DNA of 39,562 nucleotides from NCBI RefSeq assembly GCF_002995745.1, contig NZ_PVXQ01000032.1, forward strand, positions 1 to 39,562, written 5' to 3'. The notes under the pieces were generated by a model that saw nothing but the letters and a program-made list of their open reading frames with translations, searched no databases and was not told the origin of the DNA. This DNA comes from Clostridium vincentii (GTDB lineage Bacteria > Bacillota > Clostridia > Clostridiales > Clostridiaceae). Position 1 is the first letter of the stretch. Every line of letters begins with the position of its first letter. Positions 8,089-16,309 of the stretch are shown in pieces. Position numbers and translations under genes: made by a program.

Positions 8089-8943
8089 TTGGGATTGGAT
8101 TTGATTTTTATATTTAAAGCTATTGTAACAGCAATAGTAGAAGGGCTTACTGAATTTGTACCTGTATCATCAACAGGTCATATGATTTTAGTTGGGCATG
8201 CAATAGACTTTAAGGGTCCATTTGCAGATATGTTTCAAGTTGTAATTCAACTAGGAGCTATTTTGGCAGTAGTAGTTTTATACTGGAAGAAGATTAAAGA
8301 CAGCGTAATAGAATTTTTTAAGTATATATTTTCTAAAGGTAAAGATGGAGAAACAGGATTTAAATTTGGAATTAATGTAATAATAGGTTCCATTCCAGCT
8401 GGAATTGTAGGAGTTTTATTTTATAGCAAGATAAAGACTCTTTTTACACCAGAAGCTGTAATAGTTGGATTTATTGTCGGGGGTATTTTATTAATAATAA
8501 TAGAAAATTTATTTAGAAAAAGAAAACATGCAGTTAAAGATATAGATCAAATAACTCCTAAGCAATCATTAATTGTAGGACTATTTCAAGTGCTTTCAAT
8601 GTGGCCAGGAATGTCAAGAAGTGCTTCAACTATTATGGGGGGATGGATTGCAGGAATTTCCACTCCTATAGCAGCTGAATTTTCATTTTTCTTAGCAATT
8701 CCTGCTATGATAGGATCTTCAGGAAAAGATCTTTTTGAATTTAACTATGCCCTAATGAATGCAACAAATTGGGTTGCACTTATAGTTGGATTTATAGTTG
8801 CTTTTATTGTTTCTTTAGTAGTTATGGAGAAGTTTGTAGCTTTCTTAAAGAAGAGACCAATGAGAGTATTTGCTGTTTATAGAGTAGCAGTTGGAATATT
8901 ACTTGCTATTTTAGTATTTACTAAGATAATATCTTTGGCATAA
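8089..8943 (+). CDS. uppP: Undecaprenyl-diphosphatase (BacA type)
   Basis: This integral membrane enzyme recycles undecaprenyl diphosphate to the monophosphate carrier used for peptidoglycan and other surface polymers. It can also confer bacitracin tolerance. Both family signatures are present: VEGLTEFVPVSSTGH near the N-terminus (catalytic Glu residues) and the PGMSRSAST loop near the middle. Six to eight hydrophobic helices follow the usual layout. I prefer the TTG at 8089, which is spaced five bases from AAGGCGTGG and gives MGLDLIFIFKAIV, the normal N-terminus. A GTG at 8080 would add three residues but overlaps the ribosome-binding site. It is followed by a strong terminator, so it is the last gene of its unit. 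Confidence 0.94.
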   Translation: MGLDLIFIFKAIVTAIVEGLTEFVPVSSTGHMILVGHAIDFKGPFADMFQVVIQLGAILAVVVLYWKKIKDSVIEFFKYIFSKGKDGETGFKFGINVIIGSIPAGIVGVLFYSKIKTLFTPEAVIVGFIVGGILLIIIENLFRKRKHAVKDIDQITPKQSLIVGLFQVLSMWPGMSRSASTIMGGWIAGISTPIAAEFSFFLAIPAMIGSSGKDLFEFNYALMNATNWVALIVGFIVAFIVSLVVMEKFVAFLKKRPMRVFAVYRVAVGILLAILVFTKIISLA

Positions 8944-8954
8944 AGATTTATAAT

Positions 8955-9003
8955 GAGTCCATAATAATAGATATAAAGTCTACTATTATGGACTCGTTTT
9001 TTT
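8955..9003 (+). terminator. Rho-independent terminator after uppP
   Basis: A long stem begins GAGTCCATAATA and ends TATTATGGACTC (12 contiguous pairs, plus three more after one mismatch). It is followed by GTTTTTTTA. Confidence 0.92.
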
Positions 9004-9246
9004 ATAGATTAATAAGACAATTTTAGTTTTTTAAGGTAATTCAATTGAGATAAAATACTTTTAAGTTAATTAAAAGTATGATATCATAATATATAGAGAA
9101 GACAGTAATGAGGAGCACGTTGTAAACATTATCATGAAAATTGTCTTTTGGTAAGTGTTTATATATTTTTTTACCTTAAATTGTTTGAAAATAAAGAAAA
9201 TACAAACAATTATCTTATAGTATACAGATAGAGGGGGATTAACAAA
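9004..9246 (+). promoter_or_regulatory. Structured AT-rich region upstream of the phosphofructokinase gene
   Basis: No coding sequence is credible here. It holds four inverted repeats. AAGACAATTTT (9014-9024) is the reverse complement of 9137-9147. TTTAAGGTAA (9030-9039) matches TTACCTTAAA (9171-9180). ATACTTTTAA (9055-9064) matches TTAAAAGTAT (9070-9079). ATTGTTTG (9180-9187) matches CAAACAAT (9203-9210). The first two pairs interleave, so they cannot nest and would need a pseudoknot or alternative folds. GGTAA at 9150-9154 competes for the same TTACC. A leader RNA or an operator region is plausible. TTGAAA at 9185 is a possible -35 within the last repeat. Confidence 0.45.
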
Positions 9247-10347
9247 ATGACACAAGAAATCAAAAAAATTGCTATATTAACAGGTGGTGGTGATTGCCCC
9301 GGGCTGAATGCTGTAATAAGGGCTGTAACAAGAACCGCAATATTAACTTGTGGATATGAAGTTATAGGTTATAAGTTTGGGTATAGAGGCTTATATAATA
9401 ATGATTTTATTCCTCTAACACTTGATGCGGTATCTGGAATTCTAAATAGAGGTGGAACTATAATTTATAGTTCAAATAAAGATAATTTATTTGATTACCA
9501 AGTAGAAGAAAATGGTGAAAGGGTTAAGAGGGATGTATCTGATGTAGCTGTTGAGAATTTAAAAAAAGAAGGTGTTGACGCATTAATCATAGTTGGTGGT
9601 GATGGAACTTTAACTTCAGCTAGAGATTTTTCTAGAAAAGGAGTTAATGTAATAGGTGTTCCAAAGACTATTGATAATGATTTAGCATCAACAGATGTTA
9701 CTTTTGGATTCAATACAGCTATAGATGTTGCGACTGAAGCACTAGATAGACTTCATACAACAGCAGAATCACATCATAGAATAATGATTTGTGAAGTAAT
9801 GGGTAGAAATGCTGGATGGATAGCTCTAGAGTCAGGAATTGCAGGCTCAGCTGATGTAATATTAATACCTGAAATTCCATATGATATAAATAAGATAATT
9901 GAGAAAATAGAAGATAGAGGAACACACGGCAAATTATTCACTATTATAGTTGTAGCTGAGGGGGCTAAACCTAAAGATGGCCATGTAGTAGTATCTAAGA
10001 TTGTTAAGGATAGTCCTGATCCAATTAGACTTGGAGGTATAGGGAATAAACTAGCAGATGATTTGGAGAGATTAATAGAAGATCATGAAGTTAGATGTAC
10101 AGTTTTAGGGCATATACAAAGAGGTGGAACTACATCAACCTTCGATAGAATTCTCTCAACTAGATATGGGGTAGCAGCTATAGAATTAATTAATGAGGGT
10201 AAATTCGGTGAAATGGTCTGTCTAAGGGGTAATAAAATAGTTTCTGATAGTTTAGAGAATGTTATAGGTCAAAAAACTAAGCAAGTAGATCCAGATGGAG
10301 AATTAGTTACAATTGCGAAAAAGATTGGAACGTCTTTTGGGGATTAA
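9247..10347 (+). CDS. 6-phosphofructokinase, mixed-substrate group III type
   Basis: This enzyme phosphorylates fructose 6-phosphate to the 1,6-bisphosphate. It has the PFK-A fold throughout: GGGDCPGLNAVIR at the N-terminus, GGDGT (117-121), PKTIDND (139-145), MGRNAGWIA and LGHIQRGGTT. The donor-determining positions disagree. The residue equivalent to E. coli Gly104 is Gly (GGDGT), as in ATP enzymes, while the one equivalent to Gly124 is Lys (PKTIDND), as in diphosphate enzymes. The 366-aa length and this combination fit the group III mixed-substrate clade. It is longer than classical PfkA (about 320 aa) and is not next to a pyruvate kinase gene, so a separate pfkA-pyk operon probably exists elsewhere. 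The ATG follows AGAGGGGG. The gene is monocistronic. Confidence 0.9.
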   Translation: MTQEIKKIAILTGGGDCPGLNAVIRAVTRTAILTCGYEVIGYKFGYRGLYNNDFIPLTLDAVSGILNRGGTIIYSSNKDNLFDYQVEENGERVKRDVSDVAVENLKKEGVDALIIVGGDGTLTSARDFSRKGVNVIGVPKTIDNDLASTDVTFGFNTAIDVATEALDRLHTTAESHHRIMICEVMGRNAGWIALESGIAGSADVILIPEIPYDINKIIEKIEDRGTHGKLFTIIVVAEGAKPKDGHVVVSKIVKDSPDPIRLGGIGNKLADDLERLIEDHEVRCTVLGHIQRGGTTSTFDRILSTRYGVAAIELINEGKFGEMVCLRGNKIVSDSLENVIGQKTKQVDPDGELVTIAKKIGTSFGD

Positions 10348-10353
10348 CAACAA

Positions 10354-10385
10354 AAGCACTAATTCTTGGAATTAGTGTTTTTCTC
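10354..10385 (+). terminator. Terminator after phosphofructokinase
   Basis: CACTAATT and AATTAGTG pair around a CTTGG loop. An A-run precedes the stem and GTTTTTCTCTT runs from its end. Confidence 0.88.
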
Positions 10386-10466
10386 TTACAATAAGACTTC
10401 TAAATTTTAAGACAATATGATATAATTGCGGATAGAAATATATTGTCTACGTTACAGGAGGGTATT

Positions 10467-11246
10467 ATGAAAGAAATAAAAAAATATTTAGAATCAAGAA
10501 TTGGAACTTATGGATTCTTCTTTGAGGATCTAGCAAGTGGATTTATTTATGGGTATAATGAAAATGTTAAATTAATAGCAGCAGGGTGTATGAAGTTACC
10601 GATTGCAGTCTCATTAATAAAGGCAGTTGAGGATGAAAAAGTTACGTTTATGGATAAAATAGCAATAAGTGCTAGTGACAAGGTTTATGGTACAGGAATA
10701 ATTCATGAATTTAATGCTAGAGATTATACTGTATTTGAATTGTTAGTTGCTATGCTTATTCAAAGTGATAATACAGCTGCAAATAAAATTATAGATATTG
10801 TTGGAATGGATAATATTAACAAAAACATACAAGATATGGGGATTAAAAATACTATATTAAATAGAAAGACAAGTGATGAGAGAATAAAGAAAAGTGACAT
10901 AGAAAATATAACAACTGCTTATGATCTTTCTATAATATGGAGACATTTGTATAAAGGTACCTATCTTACTCAAGAAAATAGTACTATGTTAATAGATATA
11001 TTAAGAAGGCAGCAAATTAAAAATAAACTTGCATTATATATCCCTGATGACTTAAAATTTGAAATTTCTAGTAAAACAGGAGATAAAAAAGGTGTGGAAA
11101 ATGATACAGCATTAATACAATTACAAAAGGGCACCTTTGTATTTACCGTTTTATCAACAGGAATACCCAATAGTGTCTATGGGACAGTTACATTAGCAAA
11201 ATGTGGAAAGATGATGTGGGATAACATTCAGAATAACTGGCATTAA
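10467..11246 (+). CDS. Class A beta-lactamase-fold protein with the active-site Ser replaced by Gly
   Basis: The product has 259 aa from the ATG at 10467, which follows CAGGAGGG; the frame is open further upstream but lacks another ribosome-binding site. It belongs to the serine beta-lactamase-like (Beta-lactamase2) family. The second and third motifs are intact: S100-D101-N102 in QSDNTAANKIID and K203-T-G205 in SSKTGDKKG. The first motif, normally A-S-x-x-K, reads A-A-G40-C41-M42-K43, so the nucleophilic Ser is Gly while the Lys is kept. A Cys sits one position later. There is no signal peptide, so the protein is probably cytoplasmic, unlike true beta-lactamases. It is unlikely to hydrolyse beta-lactams. 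Its role is unknown. Confidence 0.85.
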   Translation: MKEIKKYLESRIGTYGFFFEDLASGFIYGYNENVKLIAAGCMKLPIAVSLIKAVEDEKVTFMDKIAISASDKVYGTGIIHEFNARDYTVFELLVAMLIQSDNTAANKIIDIVGMDNINKNIQDMGIKNTILNRKTSDERIKKSDIENITTAYDLSIIWRHLYKGTYLTQENSTMLIDILRRQQIKNKLALYIPDDLKFEISSKTGDKKGVENDTALIQLQKGTFVFTVLSTGIPNSVYGTVTLAKCGKMMWDNIQNNWH

Positions 11247-11256
11247 ATTAACTATT

Positions 11257-11290
11257 ATGACTCCTAGGGAACTAGGAGTCATTTTTTTTC
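11257..11290 (+). terminator. Terminator after the beta-lactamase-like gene
   Basis: ATGACTCCTAG pairs with CTAGGAGTCAT around a four-base GGAA loop, followed by eight T from within the stem end. Confidence 0.93.
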
Positions 11291-11356
11291 TTGAATATAA
11301 AATTTGTAATATATTATAAATAGTTAGAATAAAAATCTAATGAAGGGGGTGAGGTT

Positions 11357-11515
11357 GTGAAGGATTCATGGATAGAACCAAAGCATATAGACCTTGGAAA
11401 TGAGGAAATAAAAAAAAATGAAAATTTAGTTGATTGTAATGATAAAGCACATAAAGAAATAAAAAGGGATTCAAAAACAGATTCAGCAGACAGATACAAA
11501 GGGAATAGTAATTAA
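11357..11515 (+). CDS. Small hydrophilic protein, 52 aa, unknown
   Basis: GTG at 11357 follows a strong ribosome-binding site (GAAGGGGGTGAGG) and opens a 52-codon frame ending in TAA at 11513-11515. The product starts VKDSWIEPKHIDLGNEEIKK and is rich in Lys, Asp, Glu and Asn, with one Cys, no hydrophobic segment and probably little fixed structure. It lies between a strong terminator and the HIRAN-domain gene 86 bases downstream, so the two could share a transcript. I recognise no family. The main support is the quality of the ribosome-binding site. It could instead be a leader peptide. Confidence 0.5.
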   Translation: MKDSWIEPKHIDLGNEEIKKNENLVDCNDKAHKEIKRDSKTDSADRYKGNSN

Positions 11516-11601
11516 GTTATTTCGTAATAGACATACAAATAGTAAAACTATTATTGTGCATAGTTAATTTTAAGATAAAAAGTTTCTTGAGGAGTGTTTT
11601 A

Positions 11602-13455
11602 ATGAGTAGAATATTTGAGGAAATTAAGGAAGCAAAAGCGTTGGATGCAAATTCAGGAAACTTTGAACTGTTATATTTATATTCATACGAAAATATATCC
11701 ATTGGTGAGGAATTAGAACTAGCACAAGAATTAATAAATGAAATTCTCTTAATATATAATGAAGATAATTTTAAATTTAATTCTAGTCTAGAAAAAATCC
11801 CTTTAATTTATTACATGAATTCTATAAGTAATAAATTAAATCTATTAGTGAAGGAAGATATAATTGAAGAAAAATGGTTAATAGAGTTAACTAATAATTT
11901 AATATATAAAGGCGAGAGACCATGGGAGGTAAAGCTTGGATTAATTTTAGCTAAAAATTATCTGCCAAACGAAAAATTATTAGAGGTAGTTCAAACCTTT
12001 TCTAAGAGTGGAGAGTATATATTTTATTTACTGAATACCATTAGAAATCTTAAAGGATACAATTCTTACCTATTTAATTTAGCTAAAAATTCTAAGGGCG
12101 TTGTTAAAGTTTTTGCTATAACAAATATGGAAATGATAAAGGATGATATAATACTATATTTGTTAGAAGACGGCTATAAGGATGATGAATATGAAGATTT
12201 TTTAATTAGTTATATATTCACTGGGATTAAACTTGAAAATTATATGAAAAATATTGATAAAGAAAATTTAGAAAGATTTTCATCTTTACTTTGCAATTAT
12301 CTAAGAGGCCAGGAGTACAGTAATCTAAATGCAAAACATGAATTTTTAGAGAGATACATCCCTAAGGTTTTTGAAATAGGAGAGGATTTCTATTCTTTAG
12401 AAGCCTTGTTATTAATGAAACAAGCAATTGTTGATGATAAGGGAATAAATTCTAATAATCCAAATTTAGAATATTATATTACTGAATTTTTGGAGAAGAA
12501 AACATGGGAAAAGATTTTCCTAGATGGAATGAAAGAAGGGAAAGGTTACTGTAAAAGTATAATATTAATGGCAGACTTTTATGAATATGAATTAGATTTT
12601 AATGATTTTGTTCCATATTTAAATGCTGATCCTAAGGATTACGAGGGCTACTATTATGTAATTAATAGTGGAAATAAGGAAGATATTTTAAAACTATTAG
12701 AGTTTTTTAAGAAAAACTTTAATATAGAAGAGTTAACTAGAAATCCAGAAGATATAACTAAGGATATGTTAGACAGTCATTATTTAGATGAGATGGTATT
12801 TACTTTAGTTTTAAAGGGAAGTAGGATTTTATATCCTAAAGGTAAAGAAATAGCCTTAAATGGTATATCTGCAAAAACCAATGATTGTAGGAACGAAGCT
12901 ATAAAAACTCTTAGACGGTATAAGGATAAGCTTACTAAAAAGGATCTGGATTTAATCGGTAAAGCTTATGATAATGAACCTAATTATGAACTAAAGGAAA
13001 AATTAGAAAGGTTATTATACAAAGGAAATAATGAAAAAAAAGAAAATATTATCATAGATAAACTTAAAATAGATGAGCATGTCGGAGATATTTATATATT
13101 ATCAACTAATGTGGCGGGATCCCAATTTAGAAGTAGAAGGTTTCTAGAGGAGGAACTTGAAAAGAGTAATCTATTTTATTTGCAGATAGAAGAGGATAAT
13201 CCTTATGATGATAGAGCAATTAAAATAGCTGGGGAGAGTGGATTTGTTATAGGATTTATTTCTAGATGTGATAATTTTATATTAAAGAATCTTTTAAAAG
13301 GTGGGAAATATTTATTCTGTAAGATTAAGGAATATGATCTTGAAAAAAATCATATAAGGATAAGAGTTTATCTCAGCTACAGAGATGTAATTGAATCTAT
13401 AAATGATACTATATTAATGATAAATGGTGAAAATACCGGAGGGTTTATAAATTAA
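11602..13455 (+). CDS. Helical-repeat protein with a C-terminal HIRAN domain
   Basis: The product has 617 aa from the ATG at 11602 (ribosome-binding site GAGGAG); an in-frame upstream ATG at 11554 lacks one. About 470 residues are mostly alpha-helical with no motif I can name. The stretch before residue 480 (NEAIKTLRRYKDKLTKKDLD and following) looks like HEAT-type helical pairs. The last 120 residues, about 490-605, form a HIRAN domain: NVAGSQFRSRRF, then EEDNPYDDRAIKIAGESG, FVIGFISR and LLKGGKYL match the family pattern VAG-q-r ... REp-NpyDpnAI ... iGyiPr. HIRAN domains bind single-stranded 3' DNA ends in HLTF and its relatives, and bacteria also have stand-alone or fused copies. No helicase or nuclease motif is present. 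There is no signal peptide. Any DNA-repair role is inference. Confidence 0.75.
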   Translation: MSRIFEEIKEAKALDANSGNFELLYLYSYENISIGEELELAQELINEILLIYNEDNFKFNSSLEKIPLIYYMNSISNKLNLLVKEDIIEEKWLIELTNNLIYKGERPWEVKLGLILAKNYLPNEKLLEVVQTFSKSGEYIFYLLNTIRNLKGYNSYLFNLAKNSKGVVKVFAITNMEMIKDDIILYLLEDGYKDDEYEDFLISYIFTGIKLENYMKNIDKENLERFSSLLCNYLRGQEYSNLNAKHEFLERYIPKVFEIGEDFYSLEALLLMKQAIVDDKGINSNNPNLEYYITEFLEKKTWEKIFLDGMKEGKGYCKSIILMADFYEYELDFNDFVPYLNADPKDYEGYYYVINSGNKEDILKLLEFFKKNFNIEELTRNPEDITKDMLDSHYLDEMVFTLVLKGSRILYPKGKEIALNGISAKTNDCRNEAIKTLRRYKDKLTKKDLDLIGKAYDNEPNYELKEKLERLLYKGNNEKKENIIIDKLKIDEHVGDIYILSTNVAGSQFRSRRFLEEELEKSNLFYLQIEEDNPYDDRAIKIAGESGFVIGFISRCDNFILKNLLKGGKYLFCKIKEYDLEKNHIRIRVYLSYRDVIESINDTILMINGENTGGFIN

Positions 13456-13476
13456 AGATTTAGAATATGATTAATA

Positions 13477-13505
13477 TTGACAATAACGTGATTAGATGGT
13501 ATTCT
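13477..13505 (+). promoter_or_regulatory. Promoter of the pyrimidine operon
   Basis: TTGACA (13477-13482) and TATTCT (13500-13505) are separated by 17 bases, directly upstream of the attenuator leader. Confidence 0.75.
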
Positions 13506-13511
13506 TAATCC

Positions 13512-13620
13512 AAAGAAAAACCTTTAATTTGGTCCAGAGAGATCGATAAGGAAGTTATTTAATACCGTTATACATTAGGATTATTATGCCTTCCTTTATA
13601 TTAAAGGAAGGCATTTTTTA
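13512..13620 (+). promoter_or_regulatory. PyrR-type attenuator leader of the pyr operon
   Basis: The leader has the three parts of PyrR-controlled attenuation. A PyrR-binding hairpin has the upper stem GGTC/GATC (13531-13534 and 13541-13544) closing the hexaloop CAGAGA, which fits the CNGNGA consensus. A purine-rich bulge and the lower stem CCTT/AAGG follow. The segment AAGGAAG (13548-13554) can pair with CTTCCTT (13590-13596) to form the antiterminator. The alternative is the terminator ATGCCTTCCTTTA / TAAAGGAAGGCAT with a T-run (13586-13620). In known systems UMP-bound PyrR stabilises the binding hairpin, frees the terminator and shuts the operon off. No pyrR gene is in the window. Confidence 0.88.
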
Positions 13621-13664
13621 GCTTATAAGTGAGTGCATACGAGTCAGTTTTCCTTTATAAGCTA
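13619..13664 (+). other. Extra 10-bp hairpin between the attenuator and pyrB
   Basis: TAGCTTATAA (13619-13628) pairs perfectly with TTATAAGCTA (13655-13664) across a 26-base loop. It begins inside the T-run of the attenuator and ends 55 bases before pyrB. It is not part of the standard PyrR leader. Confidence 0.5.
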
Positions 13665-13719
13665 TAACCCTCTAATTTTAGTTGATAGAAGTTAAGAAGT
13701 TAAGAAGGAGTGAAGACGT

Positions 13720-14640
13720 ATGGAAAAGAAACATTTAATAGATCCAATGGATTTTTCAGTTAAAGAACTAGACGAAATTTTTGAATTAGCACATCAAATA
13801 ATTGAAGATCCTAAGAAATTCTCAAAAATTTGTGATGGAAAAATTTTAGCGACACTATTCTATGAACCTAGTACAAGAACTAGATTTAGCTTCGAAGCCG
13901 CAATGATGAGATTAGGGGGGAAGATTTTAGGCTTTTCAGAGCCGAATTCAAGCTCAGCATCAAAAGGTGAAACTCTAGCAGATACTATAAAAATGGTATC
14001 AATATATACAGATATAATTGCCATGAGGCATCCAAAGGAAGGATCTGCAAGAGTAGCAAGTATTTATTCAAATGTTCCTATAATAAATGCTGGGGACGGT
14101 GGACATCAACATCCAACTCAAACTTTAGCAGATCTTCTTACCATAGAATCATTAAAGATGGGTTTAAAGGGTCATACTGTAGGGATTTGTGGAGATTTAA
14201 GATATGGAAGAACAGTTCATTCCTTAATTAAGGCAATGACAAGATACGAGGATACAAAGTTTATTTTGATATCACCTAAGGAACTTAAGATTCCAGATTA
14301 CATAAGAGAAGAGTTTATAAAAAAGAATAATATAGAATTTAAAGAAGTTGAAAGACTTGAAGAAGTAATAGCTGAATTAGATATTCTTTATATGACAAGA
14401 ATACAGAAGGAAAGGTTCTTTAATGAAGAAGAATATTTAAGACTTAAAGATAGTTACATATTAGATGAAGAGAAAATGAAAATTGCAAAAGAAGATATGA
14501 TAGTAATGCATCCACTACCTAGAGTAAATGAGATTTCTATGGAAGTAGATAATGATAGAAGGGCAGCTTATTTCAAGGAAGCAGAATATGGAATGTATGT
14601 TAGAATGGCCTTAATGTGCAAACTATTGGAGGTAATTTAG
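13720..14640 (+). CDS. pyrB: Aspartate carbamoyltransferase catalytic subunit
   Basis: PyrB condenses carbamoyl phosphate and L-aspartate to N-carbamoyl-aspartate, the committed step of pyrimidine synthesis. The carbamoyl-phosphate loop S51-T-R-T-R55 ([15 protein letters not shown]), the [10 protein letters not shown] motif and HPLPRVNEI near the C-terminus are intact. Its 306 aa match E. coli-type chains that assemble with PyrI. The ATG follows AAGAAGGAGTG. The TAG stop at 14638-14640 touches the ATG of pyrI with no gap, so translational coupling is likely. It is the first gene of the seven-gene operon behind the PyrR-type leader. Confidence 0.97.
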   Translation: MEKKHLIDPMDFSVKELDEIFELAHQIIEDPKKFSKICDGKILATLFYEPSTRTRFSFEAAMMRLGGKILGFSEPNSSSASKGETLADTIKMVSIYTDIIAMRHPKEGSARVASIYSNVPIINAGDGGHQHPTQTLADLLTIESLKMGLKGHTVGICGDLRYGRTVHSLIKAMTRYEDTKFILISPKELKIPDYIREEFIKKNNIEFKEVERLEEVIAELDILYMTRIQKERFFNEEEYLRLKDSYILDEEKMKIAKEDMIVMHPLPRVNEISMEVDNDRRAAYFKEAEYGMYVRMALMCKLLEVI

Positions 14641-15078
14641 ATGCTAGAAATTACAAGTATCAAAAATGGATTGGTAATAGATCATATACAAGCAGGAATG
14701 GGAATAAAGATATTTAATTATCTTAATTTAGATAAATCAGAAGATCCAGTAGCATTAATCATGAATGCAGAAAGTAAAAGGTTAGGGAAAAAAGATATAA
14801 TTAAGATAGAAAAAGAAAATTGGGATGATATAGACTATACAGTACTTGGACTTATGTCACCTTCTATAACTATAAATGAAGTTAAGGATAGTAAGAAAGT
14901 TGGTAAGATTAAACCAACTCTACCAAAGCGTGTCCAGAATATACTGATTTGTAAAAATCCAAGTTGTATTACAGGAGTAGAGAAATATGTGCCTCATTCA
15001 TTTGTATTGATGGATGCGGAAAAGGGAACATATAGATGCGAATATTGTGATGAAATAACAAAATTATCTGAAGTTTAA
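14641..15078 (+). CDS. pyrI: Aspartate carbamoyltransferase regulatory subunit
   Basis: PyrI binds nucleotide effectors and assembles PyrB trimers into the allosteric dodecamer, as in E. coli and many clostridia; Bacillus lacks it. The N-terminal allosteric domain (1-100) is followed by the zinc domain with C104, C109, C133 and C136 in the normal spacing. Length (145 aa) is typical. The ATG directly follows the pyrB stop. Its ribosome-binding site (GGAGG at 14629-14633) lies inside the end of pyrB. Its presence predicts feedback control of the enzyme in addition to PyrR control of the mRNA. Confidence 0.96.
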   Translation: MLEITSIKNGLVIDHIQAGMGIKIFNYLNLDKSEDPVALIMNAESKRLGKKDIIKIEKENWDDIDYTVLGLMSPSITINEVKDSKKVGKIKPTLPKRVQNILICKNPSCITGVEKYVPHSFVLMDAEKGTYRCEYCDEITKLSEV

Positions 15079-15101
15079 TAAAACTTTATGGAGGTGTATG
15101 G

Positions 15102-16298
15102 ATGAACTTATTAATAAAAAATGCTAGAGTTATAGACTGTAGTCAAGACTTTATTGGTGATATATACATAGAAGGTGGAGTAATTCAGGAAATTTCCAGG
15201 GAAATTATTAAAAAGGATGCCCCTTGTTTAGATGCAAAGGGTTTAGTTTTAATGCCTTCTTTTATAGATACTCACGCTCATTTTAGAGATCCAGGACTTA
15301 CTTGGAAGGAAGATATAGAAACAGGATCAAAGGCTGCTGTAGCAGGAGGATATACTGGAGTTTGTTTAATGGCAAATACTAATCCAATATGCTCAAGTAA
15401 GGAAACTTTAGACTATGTTATAGAAAAAGGGCAGGAAATCGGATTGATAGATATACATCAATGTCTATCCATTACTAAAAATTTTGATGGAAAGACTTTA
15501 GAACATTTAGATGAGCTAAAGGACTATAAAAGGATAAGGGCTATATCAGATGATGGTATAGGGGTTAAAGATGGAAGAGTTATGCTTGAAGCTTTAAAAA
15601 AGGCTAAGGAATATGGCTGGGTAATTATGTCCCATGCCGAAAGTTCGGAGTTTTCAGATATGGATATGAGACTTGCAGAGGATATGATGACTCAAAGGGA
15701 TGTTGAACTTGCAAAATATACCGGGGGAAGACTTCATATGTCACATGTTTCAACTAAGGATTCCATGGAATATGTAATAGATGGAAAACTTAAAGGAGCT
15801 AATGTAACATGCGAAGTTACACCACATCATATTGCACTAACAAGAGATGAAAATAATTATAGAGTAAATCCTCCAATAAGAGAAAAAAGAGATGTAGAAT
15901 TTTTACATAAGGCTATTAAGGATGGATTTGTAGATTGCATAGGAACAGACCATGCACCTCATACCACTGAAGAAAAGTTAAAGGGATCACCAGGAATGGT
16001 AGGATTGGAAACAGCTTTTCCTATTTGCTATACGACCTTAGTTACGGGCAAAATTATTTCTTTGAATAAGCTAAGTGAAATTATGAGTAAAAATCCAGCT
16101 AATATTCTTGGAATGAATAAGGGAACAATAAGCATAGGTAAAGAAGGAGATTTAGTTCTTCTTGATTTAGATAAAAAGTTTAAGGTTGATTCAAGTAAAT
16201 TCTACTCAAAGGGGCATAACACACCTTTTGAAGGTATGGAGTTTTATGGAGAAGTTCAAATGACAATAAAGGGTGGAAAAATAGTATATAAAAAATAG
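15102..16298 (+). CDS. pyrC: Dihydroorotase (class I type)
   Basis: This zinc amidohydrolase closes N-carbamoyl-aspartate to dihydroorotate. Metal-binding H58 and H60 lie in [10 protein letters not shown]. Other family blocks are AVAGGYTG, the ISDDGIGV loop, MSHVST and the catalytic TDHAPHT segment. Its 398 aa fit the longer class I enzymes rather than the shorter E. coli type. The ATG has GGAGGTG upstream. It lies 23 bases after pyrI, and pyrF follows within 11 bases, so the three are co-transcribed. Confidence 0.96.
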   Translation: MNLLIKNARVIDCSQDFIGDIYIEGGVIQEISREIIKKDAPCLDAKGLVLMPSFIDTHAHFRDPGLTWKEDIETGSKAAVAGGYTGVCLMANTNPICSSKETLDYVIEKGQEIGLIDIHQCLSITKNFDGKTLEHLDELKDYKRIRAISDDGIGVKDGRVMLEALKKAKEYGWVIMSHAESSEFSDMDMRLAEDMMTQRDVELAKYTGGRLHMSHVSTKDSMEYVIDGKLKGANVTCEVTPHHIALTRDENNYRVNPPIREKRDVEFLHKAIKDGFVDCIGTDHAPHTTEEKLKGSPGMVGLETAFPICYTTLVTGKIISLNKLSEIMSKNPANILGMNKGTISIGKEGDLVLLDLDKKFKVDSSKFYSKGHNTPFEGMEFYGEVQMTIKGGKIVYKK

Positions 16299-16309
16299 GA
16301 GTGGATTTT

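Noticed and set aside
9070..9255. Minus-strand 61-codon frame upstream of the phosphofructokinase
   Set aside because: No ribosome-binding site, biased composition, and it overlaps the start of the real gene; the region is better explained by inverted repeats.
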